This document shows, in pieces, positions 8,484-16,038 of a stretch of DNA of 64,000 bases (position 1 is its first letter; every line of letters starts with the position of its first letter). This stretch comes from an uncultured Collinsella sp. (GTDB taxonomy: Bacteria > Actinomycetota > Coriobacteriia > Coriobacteriales > Coriobacteriaceae): NCBI GenBank assembly GCA_902491345.1, contig CABUHI010000002.1:1-64000 (forward strand). The letters run 5' to 3'. Under the pieces are notes generated by a model. It made no database searches, was not told the DNA's origin, and saw nothing but the letters and a program-made list of their open reading frames with translations. Both the position numbers and the translations under genes were made by a program.

Positions 8484-9422
8484 TTAGACCAAATTGCGGT
8501 GGTCAACGATATTTCGAGCCAACAGCACCACGACCCAAAACGCAAGGCACACCAAGACGCCGACGGCGACAAATGAAATCCTGTCAGACATGACCTCAGA
8601 TTTGGGATATAGCGCAAACAGGCGGTAGTCCTTATATGCCGCACGCACGGCATACCATTTGTCTCCTCGATATTCGATGCGCGTCAGGCCATCTTCTTTC
8701 CATTCAACTCCTGTACTGGTGAGGAGTCGAGCGAGCGACACATCGGCATCGGCGCTGTTGGATGAGACAATCTCCGCATCCTCCATAACAAGCACCGTGG
8801 GGCCCTGGTGGAAGGTGTTGTTCGAAAGCACGTCGGCTATGGCATATGAATAGTCGTCCGCCGAATCGGAAACAAGTGAGCGGTATGCCAGGGCAACGCC
8901 GTCGCCATACGGGACAGCACAGACGGCAAAAACGACACCACGGCGCTCAACGACAGTTGAGTAGGTCACTTTGGAACCTTGATACATCGATGCGACCGGC
9001 GAACAGGCCAGCTCCTCTCGCCACAACATGAGCGGATCGCGACCATCGATGTCGTAGTGGGCAGCCATATGGCCATCGGAGTCCATGACCATCAACCCCG
9101 AAAGGTTCTCGGCATGGACAAATTGCTCGATAAGATCGTTGTTAACCTCAACGCGATCAGGGGACAGGAACGTCGCAAACGATTCGACCGCGGCGAGCAA
9201 ATCGTGCGTCTCCTCGGTTTTTCTCCCCTGTTCGTAGCGGTCATATTTTTCGCAAGCGTTTTCCAAAAACACCATGGTTTCTTGGCCAAACCCAAGCGTT
9301 TTTTCGAGGCAGCGATGGGTTCCAACCGTATACAACAGGCCTAACAAGACAGCGCTGACAATAACGCCGACAGCTATGACGGTCAGAGTCTTTCGACGCA
9401 AGCGGTGCTCATCATTTGTCAT
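8484..9422 (-). CDS. Membrane sensor part of split diguanylate cyclase
   Basis: The 312-residue product has TM1 at about 13-32, a Cache/CHASE-like extracytoplasmic region of about 250 residues and TM2 near the end (VAVGVLVCLAFWVVVLLA). It then stops at HRNLV. A membrane sensor that ends a few residues after TM2 has no output domain, which supports truncation. Its ATG overlaps the TGA of the solute-binding-protein gene (ATGA), so the two are translationally coupled. Confidence 0.7.
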   Translation of the reverse strand: MTNDEHRLRRKTLTVIAVGVIVSAVLLGLLYTVGTHRCLEKTLGFGQETMVFLENACEKYDRYEQGRKTEETHDLLAAVESFATFLSPDRVEVNNDLIEQFVHAENLSGLMVMDSDGHMAAHYDIDGRDPLMLWREELACSPVASMYQGSKVTYSTVVERRGVVFAVCAVPYGDGVALAYRSLVSDSADDYSYAIADVLSNNTFHQGPTVLVMEDAEIVSSNSADADVSLARLLTSTGVEWKEDGLTRIEYRGDKWYAVRAAYKDYRLFALYPKSEVMSDRISFVAVGVLVCLAFWVVVLLARNIVDHRNLV

Positions 9423-10255
9423 GATTCCGCTCCTTGCCCGCCCGTTGTCGCTCCTGCCTTGTAATTGTCCACAATGCGCCCTATCGTGCCGTCTCGATCC
9501 ATATCGAACAGCGCGGCATTGAGGTTTTTGACGCACTCTCCCTCATAGGCAACATCAAATGCAACGCCCAGGTCAACCGTCATAACGTTGTCGGCAAACA
9601 CACGATAAACGCCGGGATACTGGATGACGAGTCGATCAAGCGATTGAACGTCCGCCATCCAACAGTCAACATACCCTTTGGCGAGGGCGGCTTTGCAGAG
9701 CTCGGCAGAACCATATGATTTGATTTGCACGTCCGGCGAGATTTCCAGATCCCCTGCGAGCAATCGGCGTTCGCTCACCGAGCCCGCAATCACCGCGATG
9801 GTCTTGCTTCCATCGAGATGCGCCAAGGACTTGATGCCACTCGTTTTCTTGGCGGCAACCGAGACCGTCACGGTTAGATACGGCTCGGTCCAGTAATACT
9901 TATCCTCGCGATAACAGGGAAAATAATCACACCACAGGCAATCGATATCACCGTTTTTGAGCAGCCGGTCGCGATCGTTCCAGTCAATATCGACAAACTG
10001 TGGCTTGAGCCCCGCGCGCCTGCAGGCCTCGCGGGCGATGTCGATATCGATACCGGCGTAATCGCCCGCGGTATCGACATACACATAGGGGTCGTTATCC
10101 GTAACGCCGATTTTGAGTACCGGGAGATCTTTGTCGCCTTCATTCGAGGAGGAAGAACTGCTTCGAACGGTATACGTCAGGGCGCCCGCACAGACGGCAA
10201 CAAGGAGTATGAGCGTAAACGAGACGATGGCGGCTCGCTTGATGCGTCCGGGCAC
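9419..10255 (-). CDS. Membrane-anchored family 3 solute-binding protein
   Basis: The protein belongs to the SBP_bac_3 family, which binds amino acids and similar polar solutes. After a basic start and one hydrophobic anchor (about residues 8-27), a Ser-rich linker leads into the two-lobed binding domain (LKIGVTDNDPYVYVD, then DIDIAREACRRAG, and later AVIAGSVSERRLL). No permease or ATPase gene accompanies it. It is coupled by a 4-bp overlap to a membrane GGDEF sensor gene, so a sensory role feeding c-di-GMP signalling is more likely than transport. The GTG at 10255 has GGGAGG just upstream; an ATG at 10291 is possible but lacks a ribosome-binding site. Confidence 0.8.
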   Translation of the reverse strand: MPGRIKRAAIVSFTLILLVAVCAGALTYTVRSSSSSSNEGDKDLPVLKIGVTDNDPYVYVDTAGDYAGIDIDIAREACRRAGLKPQFVDIDWNDRDRLLKNGDIDCLWCDYFPCYREDKYYWTEPYLTVTVSVAAKKTSGIKSLAHLDGSKTIAVIAGSVSERRLLAGDLEISPDVQIKSYGSAELCKAALAKGYVDCWMADVQSLDRLVIQYPGVYRVFADNVMTVDLGVAFDVAYEGECVKNLNAALFDMDRDGTIGRIVDNYKAGATTGGQGAES

Positions 10256-10314
10256 GCGCCTCCCTTCATCGAAACAGCAGTCGGATTTCATTTTATACCC
10301 GGGGCTGATGCGGC

Positions 10315-10350
10315 AAAAAAAAAGCGCCTCGCCCAAGATGGGCAAGGCGC
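10315..10350 (-). terminator. Terminator after purB remnant
   Basis: GCGCCT-c-GCCC pairs with GGGC-a-AGGCGC, followed by nine T residues on the minus strand. It probably was the original terminator of purB before the surface-protein segment came between them. Confidence 0.8.
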
Positions 10351-10393
10351 CAAAGGTTGAAATGCATCCGCAAGCGGTCGAATTAGGTTAATC

Positions 10394-10468
10394 CTACTCG
10401 AAGTTCAGCTGCTCCAGGCGGTCGAAGACCGTATCGATGCGGGTGAGGAAGTCCCACGGATCAAAGAT
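10394..10468 (-). pseudogene. Remnant of purB 3' end
   Basis: The last 24 codons of a purB gene, ending LEQLNFE then TAG, stand alone here with no start. Bases 10407-10468 are identical to 14301-14362 inside purB. The intact purB ends LEQLEF instead, so the remnant retains a slightly different terminal sequence. It marks the far side of the inserted surface-protein segment. Confidence 0.9.
10407..10468. repeat. 62-bp direct repeat (distal copy, purB end)
   Basis: Perfect 62-bp match, same orientation, to 14301-14362. The two copies frame about 3.8 kb that contains only the Big_2 surface-protein gene and two terminators. Confidence 0.95.
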
Positions 10469-10537
10469 CTCCACCAACGTAGCGGACGGCCTCCGACCCA
10501 CTGCGCTGCGCAAGACACACGGGATGAAACCTTTAAC

Positions 10538-10577
10538 GGAAAAGCCCCGTTGGTTAAGCGTGTTACCAACGGGGCTT
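10538..10577 (-). terminator. Terminator of Big_2 surface-protein gene
   Basis: AAGCCCCGTTGGT pairs over 13 bp with ACCAACGGGGCTT, followed by TTTT on the minus strand. The 3' flank and stem resemble the purB terminator at 14181-14218, so the same 3'-UTR module follows both genes. Confidence 0.8.
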
Positions 10578-10612
10578 GGACTGGAAAGTCACACTTAAAC
10601 GAGATGTGCGCT

Positions 10613-13600
10613 CTAACGCTCGAACCGCTTGCGCATAAGCGCGAAGGCAATCAGCACAACACCGGCAACAGCCGCAATAAAGGCGACAGCAAGGGCATGA
10701 TCGCCCGTGTTGGCGAGCGCGCCCTTGGTAGCCTTAGTAGACGTTTTGGTCACCTTAGCCGTCGTCTGCTGACTAGGCTGGGACGGCGTCACGGGCTGTG
10801 TAGGCTGAACCGGCTCGCCATTGGCCTCCTCGCCCGTCACCACGTACGTCGAGAAGTGGCTCGTGCGGAAGCAGAGGTAGTCCCCCTCGATCCACGTATC
10901 CATAGCATGGGTGGAACCGTCCTCGGCAACGTAAAGCACCTTGAGATTAGTGAGGGCTTTCATAGCTGCGGTCATCTTGACACGGACGATGAAGGACATG
11001 CCATCATAGTTCTCGATGACCTCGCCATCCTTGAGGAGCTTGATATCGAGTTTCTCGGCAACCTTGGTGCTCCCCTGCTCAAGGCCGGAAATCGCAGCAT
11101 TGGCGGCGTCGGAAAGGTCTGTCGGTTTCTCGACCACAAGGGAGATGTTGTTGTTCTGGGCAAAGCCGGCAGCAACATCGTTCTCGGCGCTTACGCTAAC
11201 GTCCGTTCCGTCGCTACTCGCAACGCCTGCAATGGTCCTCGCCGCTACGCTAACGGCGCAGGTCGCGGTTTTGTCGCCACAGGTGGCAGTGATTGTGGCT
11301 GTACCGGCCTTAAGCGGCGTCACGACGCCGTCTTTGACCGAGGCGACCGATGAATCGCTGGAGGTCCAGCTCACAGCCGCATCGTCTGCATCGGCAGGAT
11401 TCACCGTTGCGGAGAGCTTTGCGGAGGCATCGCCCACAGTAAGGGACAGGCTCGTCTTGTTGAGTTCGACCTTCTGGACGGGATTGATAACGGTCACAGA
11501 AACGGTCTGGGAGAGCGACCCTGCCGTGATGACAAATGAACCGGAACCTGTCTTGAGAGCGGTAACGGTGTAGGAGCCATCGCCGTTGTCGACAACCTTA
11601 AATGCTTTCGAAGCGCCCGTGTCATCCAGAGCAAGCTTGGTCTCGTCGACCTCACCCGCAAGGGCTCCGGCAAGAGAAACCTTTACGGTGCCTTCTTCGC
11701 CCTTCTTGAGGTTGAGGGCGCTTTGGTCGACCGCAAGATTTGTTGCGGGGTTGGAAACAGTCACAGCACAATATTGAGAATAGTTTCCGTCTTCGGTCGA
11801 AGCAGTAATGGTTGCGGTGCCTTTGGAAACAGGCGTCACCTTTCCGGCCTGATCGACCGTAGCGACACTTTCGTTGCTGGACTTCCAGACAACTGTCTGG
11901 TTAGCTTCCACGGGAACGACCGCTGCCTTAAGCTGCTCGACTGCAGCGCCCACAAGCGCGACTTTCTGCTTATCAAGCGTGATACCCGTGGCAGGTTGAA
12001 TAACCGTCACCTTGCACGCGGCACTATGATCGCCGTCCTCAGTGGTGACGGTAATCGTGGCGGCACCGGCCTTGACCGGGGTCACGATGCCATCTGCAAC
12101 CGTAGCGACCGTAGGATCGCTCGACGACCAGGACACGTTCTTATTCGTTGCGTTGTCGGGCTCAACTGTTGCGGTCAACGTCGAGGGTTCACCGCCCACA
12201 GCAAGCTTAAGATTCGCAGCGCTGAGCTTGACGCCCGACACCTTAACAACCGGAGTGGTTACCGTAATCGCATCTGTGGTTGCACAAACGCCATCGACCG
12301 TTGCCGTGATGCTTGCGGTACCGTCACCAACAGCAGTGACGAGACCGTTGGCGTCAACGGTAAGGACACTCTCGTTAGAAGAGGACCAGACAACCTGGCC
12401 GGCCTTATCATCAGGAGAAACCTGAGCCTTCAGCTGCTGGGTCGTACCTTTGTCCATAGAGGTGGCATAGCCATCTGCAATGGAAACCGTTGTTTTTGAA
12501 GGTTCTTCACCGGAGCCCACAACGTGAACCACCAGCGTGTCGCAGAGTAGGCCCCCATTATCTGGATCACCGAGATAGACATCAACCGTTGCGGTGCCAC
12601 GTCCAACCGCAGATACCATATAGCCCGCGCTGGCTTGATCCAATGCACCTTCGGCAACACGGACAACACTCGTATCGCTCGACTTAAAGCAATAGTAGTC
12701 GAGATGAGGATAATCTTTAAGAAGCGTAACCGCATCAGCGCTCATCATGGTGCCATGATAGTCTCGCCGAGCGCAATCGAGGACACGAGAACTCTCATAG
12801 GATGGGTTGTAATCGGTAGACAGTGTTATCTCTTTTGACTCAAGAAACTTAATTGAAGGCTTTTCAGCAGGGAGCGCGACCACCTTGATGGTACCGATAT
12901 GCTCCTGCCCGAACGGATCAGTAGCGACAATTGTCGCGACGCCCACCTTTTTGGCCCAAACGATCCCGTATTCGTCAATTGAAATTACGTCGTTTCCATC
13001 TTTGATTGTGTACTTGAATTCACGCGAAGAAGGGCTCTTTCGGCAGGCCTGTCCAACAGGATTCAGTTGAATATTAATAAGGTCGGTCGCCCCAATCCCA
13101 TCATGGGAACCGAGGGCCATGATTCCGTTCAAGTTTTCCTCTACATAAGCAGGATTCTGCTCACGCCACGAAACGTCGCAAAGCTTTTTCGTCTGGAGGC
13201 CATCCTGAAAATAGTTCAGTCTTACCTCAACTTCATTTCCACCTTTACCGCAAGGAGTTATGCGGATCGGCGCTTTCTTCTGGTAGCCGTCCTTGTCATA
13301 AGACACAACGCTACTCAAGCTCATCGAAGTAATGAAGCTTGAGCTTGACCAGTCATTTCTAGTGCTGTCGAAATCAAATACCGTCGGCTCCTCGCTGGGA
13401 CGCTCAAAGGCAAACAAGATATAGCCCGATGTGTTACCGTAGTGCGCCTCACCACAAACCGAACAGTTATCCGTGTAATAGACTGTCGCACTTGAAGATG
13501 GCGTTTCGTCAGGACCGCTTGCGTACTTAACAGACGTCACCGGATTGAGTTTTTCGGCCAAACTAATCTCAAGATATCCCTCGGCGCTGTAGTCACCGTA

Positions 13601-13993
13601 ATTAAACGTGACGGTAATCCTTAACTTTCCATCGCCGACGGTCTTAGGATTCAATACATAGGACCACTGACCAGAATCACTGGAAGACAGAGAAATGTTG
13701 TCTCGGTCATCATCGGAAACCGTAACTTTATAGTTCTTTTTATCTTGAGCAGCCGAACCCAGTTTTTCCCAAGGGACATTTCCTTGCAACCAGAAGTCCA
13801 AACTTCCCGACAGTCTCTGCCCAACGGCTACTGAGCCGTTTTCGAAAAGGCTGTGCTGATTGCTATAGACGTAGACGTTCCCGCTCTGCACCTCAGACGC
13901 CACAGCCGTCGAAGGCGACGCCATACCTGCAATTGACACAGCAGCTAAAGCCAAACAGAACGCAGCTGCTATCCTCCAAAACCCTTTTCTCAT
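10613..13993 (-). CDS. LANTG-anchored surface protein with Big_2 repeats
   Basis: This is a large cell-wall protein of about 1126 residues with a Sec signal peptide (WRIAAAFCLALAAVSIAGM). A unique beta-rich N-terminal half contains a CSVCGEAHYGN segment. The C-terminal half has about five bacterial Ig-like (Big_2) domains, marked by repeats such as VSWSSSDPTVATV and KAGAATITVTTEDG. The C-terminus has a sortase signal LANTG, a membrane helix and an RKRFER tail. It is probably an adhesin or surface display protein; the ligand is unknown. The start at 13993 places the signal peptide at the N-terminus, but no well-spaced ribosome-binding site is seen. The gene lies between two purB 3'-end copies, suggesting acquisition. 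Confidence 0.85.
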   Translation of the reverse strand: MRKGFWRIAAAFCLALAAVSIAGMASPSTAVASEVQSGNVYVYSNQHSLFENGSVAVGQRLSGSLDFWLQGNVPWEKLGSAAQDKKNYKVTVSDDDRDNISLSSSDSGQWSYVLNPKTVGDGKLRITVTFNYGDYSAEGYLEISLAEKLNPVTSVKYASGPDETPSSSATVYYTDNCSVCGEAHYGNTSGYILFAFERPSEEPTVFDFDSTRNDWSSSSFITSMSLSSVVSYDKDGYQKKAPIRITPCGKGGNEVEVRLNYFQDGLQTKKLCDVSWREQNPAYVEENLNGIMALGSHDGIGATDLINIQLNPVGQACRKSPSSREFKYTIKDGNDVISIDEYGIVWAKKVGVATIVATDPFGQEHIGTIKVVALPAEKPSIKFLESKEITLSTDYNPSYESSRVLDCARRDYHGTMMSADAVTLLKDYPHLDYYCFKSSDTSVVRVAEGALDQASAGYMVSAVGRGTATVDVYLGDPDNGGLLCDTLVVHVVGSGEEPSKTTVSIADGYATSMDKGTTQQLKAQVSPDDKAGQVVWSSSNESVLTVDANGLVTAVGDGTASITATVDGVCATTDAITVTTPVVKVSGVKLSAANLKLAVGGEPSTLTATVEPDNATNKNVSWSSSDPTVATVADGIVTPVKAGAATITVTTEDGDHSAACKVTVIQPATGITLDKQKVALVGAAVEQLKAAVVPVEANQTVVWKSSNESVATVDQAGKVTPVSKGTATITASTEDGNYSQYCAVTVSNPATNLAVDQSALNLKKGEEGTVKVSLAGALAGEVDETKLALDDTGASKAFKVVDNGDGSYTVTALKTGSGSFVITAGSLSQTVSVTVINPVQKVELNKTSLSLTVGDASAKLSATVNPADADDAAVSWTSSDSSVASVKDGVVTPLKAGTATITATCGDKTATCAVSVAARTIAGVASSDGTDVSVSAENDVAAGFAQNNNISLVVEKPTDLSDAANAAISGLEQGSTKVAEKLDIKLLKDGEVIENYDGMSFIVRVKMTAAMKALTNLKVLYVAEDGSTHAMDTWIEGDYLCFRTSHFSTYVVTGEEANGEPVQPTQPVTPSQPSQQTTAKVTKTSTKATKGALANTGDHALAVAFIAAVAGVVLIAFALMRKRFER

Positions 13994-14180
13994 TCCCCTA
14001 AGTCCAATCTCTCGTGAAAAATGCAGCATTCTCCCACACATTAAAATTGGCTTAAGGATACCCCCCCCCCAACCGACACTGACAAGCTAATGTTTGTCGG
14101 AAGAGTCAAATTATCGGCAAGCGACATTCCCGCATTAAAAATCGCCCGTTGTAATGTAGCTTTTCCAAGCACTCTCACGC

Positions 14181-14218
14181 AAAAACCCCGTCGGCAAAAC
14201 GAGTTACCAACGGGGCTT
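14181..14218 (-). terminator. purB terminator
   Basis: CCCCGTcGG pairs imperfectly with CCaACGGGG, followed by five T residues on the minus strand. It lies about 75 bp past the purB stop. Confidence 0.7.
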
Positions 14219-14290
14219 GAGCCGGAAATTCACACTTCAATTGGGGCCAAAAGCAAACTGATCGGTTTGACTACGCCCCAAATCAATCAG

Positions 14291-15634
14291 TTAGAACTCG
14301 AGCTGCTCCAGGCGGTCGAAGACCGTATCGATGCGGGTGAGGAAGTCCCACGGATCAAAGATTTCGTCGAGTTTTTCCTGGCTGACGGTACAGCGCGGAT
14401 CGGCCTCGAGACGCTCCTTAAAGGTGGGGCCAGAGACACAATCCTGCACCTCGTGCCAGGTGGCCATGGCATTTTCCTGCACGATAGCGTAGGCGTCCTC
14501 GCGGGTGATGCCCGTATCGACGAGGGCAAGCAGCACCTTGGAGGAGAAGATGAGGCCGCGGGTCTTGTTGAGATTGGCCATCATGCGGGCCGGATACAGT
14601 TGCAGGCCGTCGATAACGCGAATGAGGCACTGGAACATATGGTCAAGCGCGATGAAGCTATCGGCCTGGGCGACGCGCTCGGCGGAAGAGTGCGAAATGT
14701 CGCGCTCGTGCCACAGGGCGACGTTGTCAAAGGCGACCTGAGCGTTGGACTTCACGACGCGCGACAGGCCACAGACCTTCTCCATGGTGATGGGGTTGCG
14801 CTTGTGCGGCATGGCGGAGCTGCCCTTTTGGCCCTTGCGGAAAGGCTCCTCGGCCTCGAGCGTATCGGTCTTCTGCAGGTTGCGGACCTCGGTCGCGATG
14901 CGCTCGCAGGTGGCCGCTGTAGTGGCAAGCACGCCGGCAAGGTAGGCGTGGTGATCGCGGCTGATGACCTGCGTGGACAGCGGATCGTGGACCAGGCCCA
15001 GGTGCTCGCAGACGTACTCCTCGACGAACGGTTCGATGGAGCTGTAGGTGCCGACGGCACCGGAGATGGCACCGAAGGCAACGTTCTTGCGAGCGTCCTC
15101 AAGACGATCGAGGTCGCGCTTGAGTTCCCATGCCCAAGAGCCAAACTTCATACCGAAGGTCATCGGCTCAGCATGGATGCCATGGGTGCGGCCGGCGCAG
15201 AGCGTATTGCGCTCCTCGAAGGCGCGGCGCTTGCAGATCACGCCGAGCTTCTTGACGTCCTCGATAATCAGGTCACACGCCTGAGTAAGCTGATAGCACA
15301 GAGCAGTATCACCCAGGTCGGAGCTGGTCATACCGTAGTGAACCCAGCGGCTAGGCTTGGGCTCGCCCTCGGGAACATCGGCGTCGATATATTCCTTCAT
15401 GTTGGTCAGGAAGGCGATGACATCGTGGCGCGTGACCTCCTCGATCTCGTCAACCTTCGCCTTCTCAAAGTTGGCGTGGTCGCGAATCCACTGGGCCTCT
15501 TCTTTGGAAATACCGATCTTGCCGAGCTCCGCCTGAGCCTCGCAGGCCAGGACCTCAATCTCCTGCCAAATGGCGTACTTGTTCTCGAGGGAGAAGATGT
15601 GTCCCATCTCCGGGCGGGTATAGCGATCGATCAT
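14291..15634 (-). CDS. purB: Adenylosuccinate lyase
   Basis: PurB removes fumarate from SAICAR and from adenylosuccinate in purine and AMP synthesis. The 447-residue product carries the fumarase/aspartase superfamily signature GSSAMPHKRNP, the GMTSSDLGDTA segment and the catalytic-loop region TCAGRTHG/AEPMTFG. AGGAG lies 5 nt before the ATG at 15634, so that start is chosen over one 14 codons upstream. Its last 62 bp before the divergent end are duplicated at 10407-10468. Confidence 0.96.
   Translation of the reverse strand: MIDRYTRPEMGHIFSLENKYAIWQEIEVLACEAQAELGKIGISKEEAQWIRDHANFEKAKVDEIEEVTRHDVIAFLTNMKEYIDADVPEGEPKPSRWVHYGMTSSDLGDTALCYQLTQACDLIIEDVKKLGVICKRRAFEERNTLCAGRTHGIHAEPMTFGMKFGSWAWELKRDLDRLEDARKNVAFGAISGAVGTYSSIEPFVEEYVCEHLGLVHDPLSTQVISRDHHAYLAGVLATTAATCERIATEVRNLQKTDTLEAEEPFRKGQKGSSAMPHKRNPITMEKVCGLSRVVKSNAQVAFDNVALWHERDISHSSAERVAQADSFIALDHMFQCLIRVIDGLQLYPARMMANLNKTRGLIFSSKVLLALVDTGITREDAYAIVQENAMATWHEVQDCVSGPTFKERLEADPRCTVSQEKLDEIFDPWDFLTRIDTVFDRLEQLEF
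14301..14362. repeat. 62-bp direct repeat (copy inside purB)
   Basis: Proximal copy of the perfect 62-bp direct repeat that brackets the Big_2 surface-protein segment. It lies within the final codons of functional purB. Confidence 0.95.
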
Positions 15635-15805
15635 AGCGGCTCCTTGTTGGTTATTGGCACGTTGGTCGTAACCCAACCATTGTACCGTGCGCGAGTGCGA
15701 GTATGGGCAGTAGGCATTAACCTAACACTTTGGGATTGGGATCGGAGCGGGCAAGGGAGGTGAACGGTGGACGCGACTATAGCGGGCAACGAAAGCCCCG
15801 CGAAC

Positions 15806-16027
15806 TAATGTAATCCCATCCGTTGTATGTAAAAATACATGTTTAATTACATTAGAGGAAGCTGTGCTGTTTGCCGCTTTCTCTGGCAGTTGCCTTCGCA
15901 TTCAATAGCTAGCAAGAACGTTGAATGTATTGAAGCGTTGGGGCGTACAACCGACTTACGTCCTTATACGCCGACAATTAATGTAATGAAAGATATAATT
16001 ACATTAGTTGCTAATCGAATTACATTA
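15806..16027. promoter_or_regulatory. Five 9-bp ATTACATTA operator-like sites
   Basis: ATTACATTA occurs at 15846-15854, 15998-16006 and 16019-16027, and its complement TAATGTAAT at 15806-15814 and 15979-15987. The copies at 15979 and 15998 form an inverted pair with a 10-nt spacer. The last copy ends 11 bp before the start of the AlbA_2-domain regulator gene. This clustering in an otherwise gene-free upstream region suggests binding sites for a regulator, most simply that protein itself. About 400 bp here between purB and that gene hold nothing else recognisable. Confidence 0.6.
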
Positions 16028-16038
16028 TATGGAGTGCC

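Larger units (their letters stand above)
7623..9422 (-). pseudogene. Sensor diguanylate cyclase split by an in-frame TAA
   Basis: Two reading frames are collinear and in the same frame, separated only by a TAA at 8484-8486 and 20 further sense codons. Reading through the stop gives one protein of about 599 residues: TM1, extracytoplasmic sensor, TM2, a PAS-like stretch and a GGDEF domain. The residues after the stop (KDKQLGIINAISAIYDS) continue the linker helix naturally. One C-to-T change in a CAA codon would explain the stop. No ribosome-binding site precedes the TTG at 8423, the first start available to the downstream frame. The gene is probably inactivated unless the stop is read through. 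Confidence 0.75.
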
